Below, piece after piece: positions 38,005 to 49,695 of a stretch of 64,000 nt of DNA. Made by a program: the position numbers and the translations under genes. Under the pieces are notes generated by a model, which saw only the letters and a program-made list of their open reading frames with translations, had not been told where the DNA came from and searched no databases. The stretch is from Circinella umbellata (lineage: Eukaryota > Mucoromycota > Mucoromycetes > Mucorales > Lichtheimiaceae), in NCBI GenBank assembly GCA_025093555.1, contig JAIWNF010000025.1, forward strand, positions 310,001 to 374,000, in the 5' to 3' direction. The number at the start of each line of letters is the position of its first letter. Position 1 is the first letter of the stretch.

Positions 38005-39824
38005 TCAGTCATCTTCGTCAAAAAATTGTCGTTTTTTTCCTTTAGAAAGTGGTGATGGCGGGCAAGGTGGTATGACAGAAGGCGGATTTGGGATATCAGG
38101 AGTCGGAATAAAGACAGTCTGATCGGATTGTATAGCTTTTAATGAGTTTTTCACAATGGCTTTCGTTTGCCATGTCAGCGTTAATAAAGGTGTTAGTTGT
38201 TTGTAAAATGCGTCAATACTGTCAGGAAAGGGCATCGGACCATACTTATGCATAATACAGACATAGTGCTTTGGAATTGTAATCATTTCAATCATTAAAT
38301 TTAACCCTATAATTTATTTACAATAATTAGTAAGTGATATCGGTTTCATTACTTGTCTTTAGCCATACGTACCGTTGATAATGAATCCAGGAACAATAAC
38401 ATCGTTGATGGGGTGGGACTAGGTTTCAACATCTTCCAGAGCATATCTCTTATTAATCGCGGAACTCTTATATTTGCTTCATTAATCCATTTTGATGAAT
38501 TAATTCCACCTTTCAATCCTGCTTCGGCACACCCGTATTCAAAGTTGAGATATGAAATTATCATATCAACTTTATGTCCAGCATCTTTTCTCTCAATAGC
38601 TTTTGTGCCTATGATACCTCTGTTTTCGTTTTTTCTTTCGCTAGGTGAGATACTAGCCTTTTCTCCACTAATAATTAAATAAAATAATGTGTTGGTTTCG
38701 TTTTTATGTATAGCTAATTGTCACTATCATATAACACTAGTATTAAATAATAAACCCACCTAATCACTCTAAAGATTGATTCATCGAAGCATTTTTCAAT
38801 GAAGGGAAACACCCGTCGTACCACATCAGCTTCAGTTGTTTTTTCCTCGATAGGTAACCAATTGTACTGAAACAAGTCAAGTGCCTCAGTGACGGACTTG
38901 TGGGCCCAGTATACCTCTGCCTGTTTCTTCGGATGAAAAGAGGGCTGGCCCATAGCTTTTTCTGTTAAACTCTCAAGATCACACTAAATAGAATATATAT
39001 ATATATATATATTTGTCAATTTAGTTCATGTAATAATTTTCGTATTGAATGCAATTCATAAATAGTTCATACCAGTCCTTTATATGAATTAAGATACTCG
39101 TGTACTTCACTTGGCAGTGGTTCAAGTTTTATCGGTTTATAAGATTTTATTTCCTGCAATTCATTAGGTGTGAACCTCGCAAGCCAACATTCGTCGGTTA
39201 AATCTAACATGAGGAAATGAACAGGGCTATTTGATGCAATAGTTTTTTGTTAGATTATGATGGCTTGATATATACAATGTTAAGAACACCGTTTATACTT
39301 ACTGAAAAAAGTTACATTCTTTTGCATACTCATACATGACATCTTCAACAACTGTTCCTGATGACAACGTCCATTTTTTTTCTTCTTCGAGTGCGTCGTA
39401 CATATCAATAATTTTTTCTTTGTCGCTTGATGACAATAAAACCGCTGTAGATGATAATTCTGATTTTGTTGACGTTGACGTTGATGTTGGGGATTCTTTT
39501 TCTTCTTGTGCAGCTGATGAGGATGAGGATGAAGATTTTGACTGCTGGTTGTATCTTGCTTCCAATTTTTTCCAGTTAATTCTAGTGCCTTTTTTCTAAA
39601 AAATGAATTGTTAACAGGTATAAACAGTTCACAGCAAAATAAATAAAAAAAGCCATATGTTACCACGGTGATTTTCATTATTTTAGAAATTATCTCAAGC
39701 CGCTTCGTCCAGAATTGCGCAATATTAACACCAGTTGGTGTGTTGACTAAAATGAATTTATTTTTTTCTTTAATAAAATTTGCAATTGTTGGTTTCTCCG
39801 TAACATTCAAATATGCTCTGATTT
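38005..39824 (-). CDS. Orphan repeat-associated gene, copy A (most complete; possible PD-(D/E)XK-like fold)
   Basis: Exons deduced: 39824-39664, 39595-39303, 39226-39073, 38983-38760, 38667-38353, 38306-38005. An upstream 5' part may begin at 39949 (MSTDVKSNNSIII) but contains a stop. Blocks: NIAQFWTKRLEIISK; a Ser/Thr-rich linker; DMYDALEEEKKWTLSSGTVV; DECWLARFTPNELQEIKS; GQPSFHPKKQAEVYWAHKS. Next come SPSERKNENR…GHKVDMIISYLNFEYGCAEA and IPKHYVCIMHKYGPMPFPDS. The spacing of Asp (KVDMI), Glu (NFEYG) and CAEAG resembles divergent PD-(D/E)XK nucleases, a guess only. The last junction is off by one base with the obvious splice sites, so this copy may be inactive or use another site. Family not recognised. 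Confidence 0.55.
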
Positions 39825-39949
39825 CTAATTATTTATTAATGTCATTAGCGGGCTTGATCTTCTTTATTCTTTTCGATTCCTTTTACTTTATACATACCTT
39901 TATCACATTTTTCAATGATTATGCTGTTGTTGGACTTTACGTCTGTTGA

Positions 39950-41590
39950 CATGGTGATAACTTGAATGTTGGGAAGAGTTTGAATGCGCAGTAACTGTGC
40001 AACAAACCGGTTTTTGTAGGCAGAAACGAAGTGACGTGTTATAATCACATGATATGTTACACATATGTAGCCATTACTATACACTTGGTAAATGGTGTAG
40101 TAGGTAGATGGAGAATTATTGGACAATAATGGTCATCACTATGGCAACGGCCATATAATCGGGTGCTTTTTTTTCCGCCACTTTTGACATTGTGCTTTTA
40201 GTTATTTTGTAGCAATACTAAACCCAATCTATAGTCGTGATTTTCATTATAACTACTATGTATCTCTAAGTGATTTAAATCGTTGTTGTTAATGTGACTA
40301 ATTTACTGTAAGATAATAGTCGATATAAAATAGAGTAATAATACGGAAATAAGATATAATATAAGATAATAGAATAATTTTTTATTTCAAACAAAAGCTA
40401 ATGATATTTATATATTTCTAACAATTATAATTCTTGGCAACTATATTTGATAACTTGGTAATTTATAAGGTTATCTTGTATTATGATCATGTATAAGGAT
40501 CTCTTGTTATAAAGTATTGTTGTAAAGATTTCTTATGAGCTTGATATTAATTAGGAATAGTAATTTATTATTGGTTTGATGTTACATTTACCTTACTTGA
40601 AAAATGTGGGCACATACTAATAGAGAGGGACCCCGTTAATTTCATATCCGTTAATTTTCACATCTCATTAAGTTCACCAAAAAATTTGATGTTTGAGACA
40701 CCTTAATGTTCTAGATGTTTCAAATTCATACTTTACCAGCCAAAAGTAGCCAACTTTGGAGTCCTAAAGCTTTTTTTAAAAAATAAAAAAGAAGAAGTAA
40801 TCCACTACTATTGTTCTAAAAGACCTTGAAGACAATAATAGTGTATGTCTTTTATGCTTTATGACGTCACGGAAAAGTAGTAGAGATTCAAAAAATTGTA
40901 TAAAATTGCGGATTATAAGGAGTGTGCACCATAAAGCAATCGTTATTTTATTATAGCTTATTTACAGTATGAACAATAGAGCTTTTCTTCTTTTTGCAAG
41001 ACATACGTAAAGATACAAATGAGACCAAGTACACCACATATGGATAGGATTTTACCCGATCATTATAGCTCGGATCAATAATTCGTTATAGCGATAATTC
41101 GATATAAAGATACTCTTTTTGGTCTCACGGGGCATAACGTTATAGGGAGCGGTGACTGTAGATTATTTATTCTAATATAATATTATTATATCCAGCCATG
41201 TGTTCAACTAAATGTTGTTGCTGTCCAACCCTAGTATTCCGCGAATAAGCATGTCGATCAACAACCTTTTCCATATGGTTGAATATGTCGTCATAATGGT
41301 CTTACATCATTACAAAGGGTATACTTCTTATGATGATATATAATAATTGATGAGGCGAAAAGAATCATATGATGAAGAACAAGGGATACATCTGAAGAAA
41401 GAATGACAGCCATTAATAACGATTGTGAATGGCTGTAAAGATTAAAAAAACAAACAAACAGGAAATACTCATTCATGATCAGAAGAAGAAGAATCGATCC
41501 AGTTAAAAAAGTTCTTCTAGGGTCTGGATCATAATATTATTGCTCATTAGAATCGGATGTTGAGTTCTGCTAATACAGTATTGTATAAAC
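39950..41590. other. Repeat-rich non-coding stretch
   Basis: AT-rich. Around 41050-41150 a stretch with TTCGTTATAGCGATAATTCG resembles end sequences of fungal pogo-type elements, but no matching partner end was found. No gene supported. Confidence 0.4.
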
Positions 41591-41596
41591 AACTGA

Positions 41597-41854
41597 TCAA
41601 ATATAATAGATTTGAGAAATCTGATGCAGCGAGTGGTTGTTCAGGCTGAGTTGAGCAGTTCGTTGAGTACAAATTAGATCGAATCCGATGTTTGCTGTGT
41701 TGTTATATGTAACCGATGGAAAATGTTTAAGTAGACAATACGTAGCATGTTGTTTAAAAAAATGGCGGTATTGGCAAGGTTTACAACTTTTAGGGGTGTC
41801 ACCCGGAAGCCAGCCTAACCTCCAGCGGATAATTACCACATAATGTGGTCGCAT
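41597..41854 (-). mobile_element. LINE remnant, C-terminal Cys/His domain
   Basis: The frame reads RWRLGWLPGDTPKSCKPCQY, then FFKQHATYCLLKHFPSV. This is the pattern of the Cys-rich C-terminus of fungal LINE ORF2 proteins (WR.GWLPG..P..C, H…C). Isolated, with no RT domain upstream. Confidence 0.6.
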
Positions 41855-42089
41855 CTAATGTTACTTTCAGCGACTTTGATCAGAATGAATACACTCAATC
41901 TCCGAGTTTTGCAATAATTAATAGACATGGTTTCTTTAGCAATATACGAATCTCAGGTTTCAAATATATAATATTTCGAATGTAAATGCGGCATTTAATA
42001 CAAAAACGTCTGTTTCTTTGTCAGACAGTACAGTGCCAAATTACAAACAGTGTTTGGCATGTTTTTATTCTCTGTTTCAGATGAATATA

Positions 42090-43560
42090 CTTTTAGAACA
42101 TCGTTACTCGATGCGCTTTAAACGTAATTTATGGCTCTGCTGATCGATATTGAGAGGGTTAAGCAATCAACTTACCCATTCTTGTTAACGATGATTCGGA
42201 TGATCGCGATACAGCGTAGTTATCGTATCATTGACAAGGGATATTTGCTGCCCTTTCAAACTGTTTCCGGCGTTCAGAATAATTACAGTATCACAGGTCT
42301 TATACTGGTTTAGTTGCGACGATGGTGTGTATAGAATAAAGAAGATGTTCGGGAGGGAAACAAACAAAAGTAGAATCACTAAACGATATTAGCAATTTAA
42401 GCAGAAACCAAGTATACTTGACTGTTACCAAGCAACAAACAGCAACATAATTTGTGAAAGTAAAGTAGCAACCATGATTTCCAATATTTGCAACTATTTC
42501 TTTTTTTTTTTTTTACTTCCTTCCATCAGTTTTTCGCAGCGCAATCCCTTTGTTGAAATCTTCTGCAGTTCGGAAACAATCGCATGATCCCTTTGAAAGT
42601 ATTTTATATAAAGCCTTTGTCGCTTTCCAGTTAACTATGATGATATTCACATTTCTCCTCGTCTTGCATTACAGCTTCCCATAATGTCAATGCTCTCACT
42701 AAATGTCGATTGTAACTTTCAAGATTCCATTACATCACGAACCACTATCAACAAGATTGTAGCCAACAACCTTTATATTTTTTATCCGCAGTTACAATAT
42801 CTTCGACCTCGTTTTTCCAACGATGGGCATCTATCTTTTCCACGTATATCATCTAAGTTAGTTGGAGCCATTCTTGATCAACATGTACAGGCTCGATTCG
42901 GTTTTTGCAAGGTTCTGTGTTGACACCTCTTTCATCACAGCTGGTCATGCAAGTGATTTGGAAAATAATGATGCTTCATCTCTTTTGTCGGCGTGTGCCC
43001 CCCCCCACACCTATCAGCACCAAAAAATATCTTCAACATTTTATCGGACATAACACTCACTGTCCTCAACATCTATCCAATATATCGGCTTCCGAATGAA
43101 ATAAGTTTTGGTCGATGTCGATGTTCTCTTCCAGAAATGCATGGCAAATTGCGAACAGCTACTAAATGATTACATGAATTAGTACCGGACTTTAGAGCTT
43201 CAACAATATGCCAACTTTGCTTTACCACAGTCGATACCCCAGCACATTTTTTGGTGCAGTGTCCTCTTCGCTGGTCCGTATGGACCCGATCTTGGCGTTT
43301 TTTTTATTTTACTGTGAACCCGCTGGATCATGTTTACTGGGAACCATCTTCCACGTAAAATGGGATTTAATTCCCTAATTTTCTTTCTCTCAGTATACTG
43401 TTGCAATTCAAGGAATCCTGTTGGCCATATGGCGAGCATATTGCCGTTGGATTCTCGACCAAAAGCCTTTTACACCTAAACAAGTTTTGTGTGAGGCTGC
43501 CCGAATTATGTTCACTCTTAAACCACATCCTCCAGATTAGTTGATTTTTGTTTGTTTTCT
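42090..43560 (+). mobile_element. Degenerate LINE (non-LTR retrotransposon) remnant
   Basis: In scattered plus-strand frames: RSYRIIDKGYLLPFQTVSGV…NNYSITGLILV resembles the RT motif 'NPFQTGF…RFI.DNG'. Further on, VDTPAHFLVQCPLRWSVWTR then VYWEPS matches the zf-RVT-like C-terminus of fungal LINEs ('T.EHFL..CP.KW..W'). Many stops and frameshifts; a poly-C run at 43000. Certainly non-functional. Confidence 0.65.
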
Positions 43561-44400
43561 TCACCAAATTTTTCTTTTACACAATCTATACCTAATCAAC
43601 ATTAAAAAAATACACATCTCAAGGTCTACGTTTGATTTTTGCCTTCTTTTCTTCTAGTTTATAAGTACCATTATTTGTTTTAGTCTTTTCTTTAATTTTG
43701 TATTTTCTTTCCTTCGTATTATTGGATTTATTTGGTGGCACATCCCCCTTTGATTCATTCAATAACATATTAAAAAAAATTTCTACAGTATATGGAAATA
43801 GCAGTAGCCTAATAGTGGCTCAAGCCATTTTAGTATACTAAATGTTTCAAATCAGTAACTATGGTAAAATTTATTAACTAGATTATTTTCAGAATGAGTA
43901 AAGAAAGAATTGTGTACAAAGTAAATAATTCTTCATGTTCTGCTTTAATCAGTGGCGGAAAGAATTAAAGAATAATGGCAGCATCTTCCCAATAATAACA
44001 GGGTATATTGCTTGATTATGTATATGATCCAGAGCTAGCTACATATTTCCTTCAACAAAACTACCGAATAGTCGTAACAGTTTAACGTAACCCTATATAT
44101 TTCTTTTCTGATGGTAAATAAGTCATGTATAATTTTGTATATTGCTCCGCCACACGTTTTAATTCTTTATCTTTCTCCAGTTTACTTTCTTCAATCCTAT
44201 GTACTTATCTATGATAACCGCACCTACAGTTTATCCAGTCTATAATAAAATATTGCCAAAAAATGTTAATAATACATCAGCTTCACAAAAGAGTTTACCA
44301 GTTGTAAACTCAAAAAAGTACTTACCCAGATTACCATGATAGACACATTAGTTGACAAATCTATCCTTGCTAGAATAACATGACGACAGCTAGGGTTATT
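43561..44400. other. Non-coding, repeat-rich
   Basis: 3' flank of the LINE remnant; AT-rich with no supported coding frame or recognisable structural RNA. Confidence 0.4.
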
Positions 44401-44417
44401 CGCAAGCAATGGAAAGA

Positions 44418-44715
44418 AAATCCCAATTCAGGCGCGCATTTAAGGCTAACACTTCCCCGGGTGGTTCGAATCAGCGCAAACATCCTCGACCTCAATCAAA
44501 CCATTGCCCACTTGGAATTTATTCCACAAAGACTCATCCCTGCCCTATATACACAGAACACGGTAACGAACAGCTTGTGATTGTTGTTGAATTAAGATAA
44601 TTGCTATTGAAGCGTTTAAAAAAGGAAAATTCGCAAACCAATAAAAAGACAACCCCGATTCAGGCGCGCATTTAAGGCAAACACATCCCCGGGTAGTCGA
44701 ATCTGGCACGCATTT
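44418..44715. repeat. Imperfect direct repeat of about 55 bp
   Basis: 44425-44480 and 44654-44710 share ATTCAGGCGCGCATTTAAGG and a following ACAC…TCCCCGGGT…TCGAATC block. A third partial CACGCATTTAAGGCTTCA follows at 44707. GC content is much higher than the surroundings. The element type is unknown. Confidence 0.6.
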
Positions 44716-44874
44716 AAGGCTTCATCATCGAACAATCAATTCATCGGTTTACTCGGGATTATCAAAATGATAAGCTCCTGCCCTTGCTATCGTCGATGTA
44801 AGAAGGAAAAAATGCTGTAGAAGTTATTTTAGCCAGTTGAAAATATACTACTGCGAGCCGGGCAGGTACTAAAA

Positions 44875-44904
44875 GTGCCATCCTGCGGTCGTGCCATCCC
44901 CCAT
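44875..44904 (-). repeat. GGATGGCACGAC repeat (left, inverted)
   Basis: About 30 bp matching in reverse complement the block at 54460-54490; each contains two copies of GGATGGCAC separated by GACCGCA. The two lie on opposite sides of the CACTA element in opposite orientation. Sequence between 44905 and the CACTA end at 45466 shows no gene. Confidence 0.7.
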
Positions 44905-45721
44905 GACTGCGTTTATTTTATTCAGCTGTACTTGGTCGTGCCATTGATCCTTCCTTACTACCCTGCCCTGCCGTGAAAGTTGTACCTTTGTATAGATAAT
45001 ATTTTCCAACATATAATGACGTTAAAAAAGCCGGTGCTTTTGTTTCGCTTTAAATACTTCTCTATTTGGTTCAGTAGTGTACATTTATATTATATAAATA
45101 GAGTACGAAATTATAACAGGGGATAAATAATGCGAAAGTTGATTAAATCTTTTTACTAAAGGAAAAATTTAAATGTTAGTAGTAAAAAACCATAAAATAA
45201 GTACAATAACTATTAAAAAAAAGATAAAGAAAACCAAATGTGTATCTATAAGATAAACTATTTCCCAAAAATCATATTTGGAATTGTATAAAAATAATGT
45301 ATAGGTCAAGTAACATACGTGTCATGTACTTCCTTTAACCAAAAACAATACTTACATTGGTAAAGAGGGTTTGAGTAAAAGATATTCATTACGTATTACC
45401 TGATACGTAAAGAATAATCTATCATCTATACACAGATGTGATCTTATTATTATAAAGCTCATATATCACTGCAGAAATATGTACCCAATATAACACTGGA
45501 AGTTCCTAAAAACCACTCTTGGCACTGGAAAATTACATAACCACACTGGAACATTTGATCTCAATTTGTATCAGAACTAAAGACTTTTTCTTTAATAAAA
45601 CAAGGTTTACACACCAAAAAAATATTCTACTAGCTTTATATCTATCAACTAAAAGCATTATCAGTTACCACTGAATATACCCTACTTGTTACTGGATTTT
45701 ATTATATAGGAAACTTCGTTT

Positions 45722-48675
45722 GAAAAAAAACTCAAGCTACCGCACTGGAACTTCTCTTGTATATAAAGTGGATCATTGCAAACTGCCTGATGAATTGTTT
45801 TGTTGCATACTGCTATGATATTTTCTTGTAGCAGCCATATTAGTAGTATCACTTAGTGATACTGAATATACACGAAATAACACTGGAAATTTGTGACACC
45901 CGACCATATAAAAAAAAAACTCAAGCTACTGCACTGGAACTTCTCTTGTATATAAAGTGGATCATTGCAAACTGTCTGATATATTGTTTTGTTGCATGCT
46001 GTTATGATATTTTCTTGTAGCAGCCATATTAGTAGTATCACTTAATGATACTGAATATACACGAAATAACACTGGAAATTTGTGACACCCGACCATATAA
46101 AAAAAAAACTCAAGCTACTGCACTGGGACTTCTCTTGTATATAAAGTGGATCATTGCAAACTGTCTGATATATTGTTTTGTTGCATGCTGTTATGATATT
46201 TTCTTGTAGCAGCCATATTAGTAGTATCACTTAGTGATACTGAATATACACGAAATAACACTGGAAATTTGTGACACCCGACCATATAAAAAAAAAACTC
46301 AAGCTACCGCACTGGGACTTCTCTTGTATATAAAGTGGATCATTGCAAACTGTCTGATATATTGTTTTGTTGCATACTGTTATGATATTTTCTTGTAGCA
46401 GCCATATTAGTAGTATCACTTAATGATACTGAATATACACGAAATAACACTGGAAATTTGTGACACCCGACCATATAAAAAAAAAACTCAAGCTACTGCA
46501 CTGGGACTTCTCTTGTATATAAAGTGGATCATTGCAAACTGTCTGATATATTGTTTTGTTGCATGCTGTTATGATATTTTCTTGTAGCAGCCATATTAGT
46601 AGTATCACTTAGTGATACTGAATATACACGAAATAACACTGGAAATTTGTGACACCCGACCATATAAAAAAAAAACTCAAGCTACCGCACTGGGACTTCT
46701 CTTGTATATAAAGTGGATCATTGCAAACTGTCTGATATATTGTTTTGTTGCATACTGTTATGATATTTTCTTGTAGCAGCCATATTAGTAGTATCACTTA
46801 ATGATACTGAATATACACGAAATAACACTGGAAATTTGTGACACCCGACCATATAAAAAAAAAACTCAAGCTACTGCACTGGGACTTCTCTTGTATATAA
46901 AGTGGATCATTGCAAACTGTCTGATATATTGTTTTGTTGCATGCTGTTATGATATTTTCTTGTAGCAGCCATATTAGTAGTATCACTTAGTGATACTGAA
47001 TATACACGAAATAACACTGGAAATTTGTGACACCCGACCATATAAAAAAAAAACTCAAGCTACCGCACTGGAACTTCTCTTGTATATAAAGTGGATCATT
47101 GCAAACTGTCTGATATATTGTTTTGTTGCATACTGTTATGATATTTTCTTGTAGCAGCCATATTAGTAGTATCACTTAGTGATACTGAATATACACGAAA
47201 TAACACTGGAAATTTGTGACACCCGACCATATAAAAAAAAAACTCAAGCTACTGCACTGGAACTTCTCTTGTATATAAAATAGATCATTGCAAACTGTCT
47301 GATATATTGTTTTGTTGCATGCTGTTATGATATTTTCTTGTAGCAGCCATATTAGTAGTATCACTTAGTGATACTGAATATACACGAAATAACACTGGAA
47401 ATTTGTGACACCCGACCATATAAAAAAAAAACTCAAGCTACTGCACTGGAACTTCTCTTGTATATAAAGTGGATCATTGCAAACTGTCTGATATATTGTT
47501 TTGTTGCATGCTGTTATGATATTTTCTTGTAGCAGCCATATTAGTAGTATCACTTAATGATACTGAATATACACGAAATAACACTGGAAATTTGTGACAC
47601 CCGACCATATAAAAAAAAAACTCAAGCTACCGCACTGGGACTTCTCTTGTATATAAAGTGGATCATTGCAAACTGTCTGATATATTGTTTTGTTGCATAC
47701 TGTTATGATATTTTCTTGTAGCAGCCATATTAGTAGTATCACTTAGTGATACTGAATATACACGAAATAACACTGGAAATTTGTGACACCCGACCATATA
47801 AAAAAAAACTCAAGCTACTGCACTGGAACTTCTCTTGTATATAAAGTGGATCATTGCAAACTGCCTGATATATTGTTTTGTTGCATGCTGTTATGATATT
47901 TTCTTGTAGCAGCCATATTAGTAGTATCACTTAATGATACTGAATATACACGAAATAACACTGGAAATTTGTGACACCCGACCATATAAAAAAAAAACTC
48001 AAGCTACCGCACTGGGACTTCTCTTGTATATAAAGTGGATCATTGCAAACTGTCTGATATATTGTTTTGTTGCATACTGTTATGATATTTTCTTGTAGCA
48101 GCCATATTAGTAGTATCACTTAGTGATACTGAATATACACGAAATAACACTGGAAATTTGTGACACCCGACCATATAAAAAAAAAACTCAAGCTACCGCA
48201 CTGGGACTTCTCTTGTATATAAAGTGGATCATTGCAAACTGTCTGATATATTGTTTTGTTGCATGCTGTTATGATATTTTCTTGTAGCAGCCATATTAGT
48301 AGTATCACTTAGTGATACTGAATATACACGAAATAACACTGGAAATTTGTGACACCCGACCATATAAAAAAAAAACTCAAGCTACTGCACTGGAACTTCT
48401 CTTGTATATAAAGTGGATCATTGCAAACTGTCTGATATATTGTTTTGTTGCATGCTGTTATGATATTTTCTTGTAGCAGCCATATTAGTAGTATCACTTA
48501 GTGATACTGAATATACACGAAATAACACTGGAAATTTGTGACACCCGACCATATAAAAAAAAAACTCAAGCTACTGCACTGGAACTTCTCTTGTATATAA
48601 AATAGATCATTGCAAACTGTCTGATATATTGTTTTGTTGCATGCTGTTATGATACTTCCCTGTAACAGTCATATC
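45722..48675. repeat. 189-bp subterminal tandem array, about 15.5 copies
   Basis: Fourteen full units run from 45853 to 48497 (one is a base shorter), with partial diverged units at each side. Each unit carries CACTGGAAATTTGTGACACC and a second CACTGGAAC or CACTGGGAC. Two variants alternate over several units (CTACTGCACTGG with AATGAT versus CTACCGCACTGG with AGTGAT), giving a 378-bp higher-order period between about 46042 and 47175. The 62-codon minus-strand frame in every unit is a by-product of the period being divisible by three. Confidence 0.93.
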
Positions 48676-49088
48676 GGTATGTTATTAATACAATCATCCT
48701 ATTAACCCAAGAAATAAAGATAAATTGGCTGGTTTTTCCAATGAAACTTTTTCGTTGTAACACAGCAAGACATAGAATACTAACCTGACATGTGGATTAT
48801 TAACCCACTTATATTTACATACAGTGAAATATATGAACAGTGAGTTTAGAAAAATACGAAAATTCAAAAAGAAAGCAAGTCACGATTCAAAAAGGTACAA
48901 AATTTTTTTTCAAAACAAACCAAATCGTTCTTTTTTTCCAGCCTGTGATACAAACAACTAATGGAAATTATGATTATTCCCACCTGTTTACTTTTTTTGC
49001 TTTCGTACGCGTAAGCGTACTCAAGTTAAAGTCTTGGACTAGCATTTGATATCAGTTTTAAATTTAAAGCACACATTCAATCATCAAG
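48676..49088. other. 5' region of the CACTA transposase gene
   Basis: Non-coding stretch between the array and the transposase ATG; presumably contains its promoter. No additional gene visible. Confidence 0.5.
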
Positions 49089-49518
49089 ATGGATGTTCCA
49101 TTCTATAATACAATTCCCAATCTACCCCGTTCGCAATTTCAATGTCGACATTGTACATTGATTTACAAGAAAAAAAATATTTCAAAGGCCCAACACATGT
49201 TGGAATGTACTGGTTTAAACCTTATAACTAGAGGTTATTCTGATAGGTATACTATAATTTTTGATAGGAAGCTGGTAGACAAATAATAAATACTCTAGTA
49301 CTAACTGTCAAACATGAGTAACCAATAATAGCGACGTTACTGAAAATAGCCTCAAACGTCAAAAAAGGTATGTGTTATCGCAAGGGGTCTATTTATATAA
49401 TATTATGGTAACTTGTATTCTATAAGTCAAACAATAAAGATCTGAACTTTTAGCTCCCATATATATAGAGATGTCGAGCGTAGCAGCAACAGCAGCAACA
49501 AGAACAACAAGAACAACA

Positions 49519-49554
<36 letters not shown>

Positions 49555-49558
49555 TTAA

Positions 49559-49617
<59 letters not shown>

Positions 49618-49618
49618 T

Positions 49619-49659
<41 letters not shown>

Positions 49660-49660
49660 A

Positions 49661-49695
<35 letters not shown>

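Noticed and set aside
41040..41160. Pogo-like terminal sequence
   Set aside because: Only one end seen; no partner inverted repeat or transposase nearby, so not listed as an element.
44460..44480. Box-B-like GGTTCGAATC, suggesting a tRNA-derived SINE
   Set aside because: No box A at the right spacing, and the second copy of the repeat has a deletion in this motif (GTAGTCGAATC).
45853..48497. Fourteen identical-looking 62-codon minus-strand frames (MILLIWLLQENIIT…), resembling a tandem gene family
   Set aside because: They are an automatic result of a 189-bp tandem repeat whose length is divisible by three; no start context, no substitution pattern favouring protein, and they lie in a transposon arm.
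45722..48675. CRISPR-like array
   Set aside because: Units are head-to-tail without unique spacers, period 189 bp, in a eukaryotic transposon.
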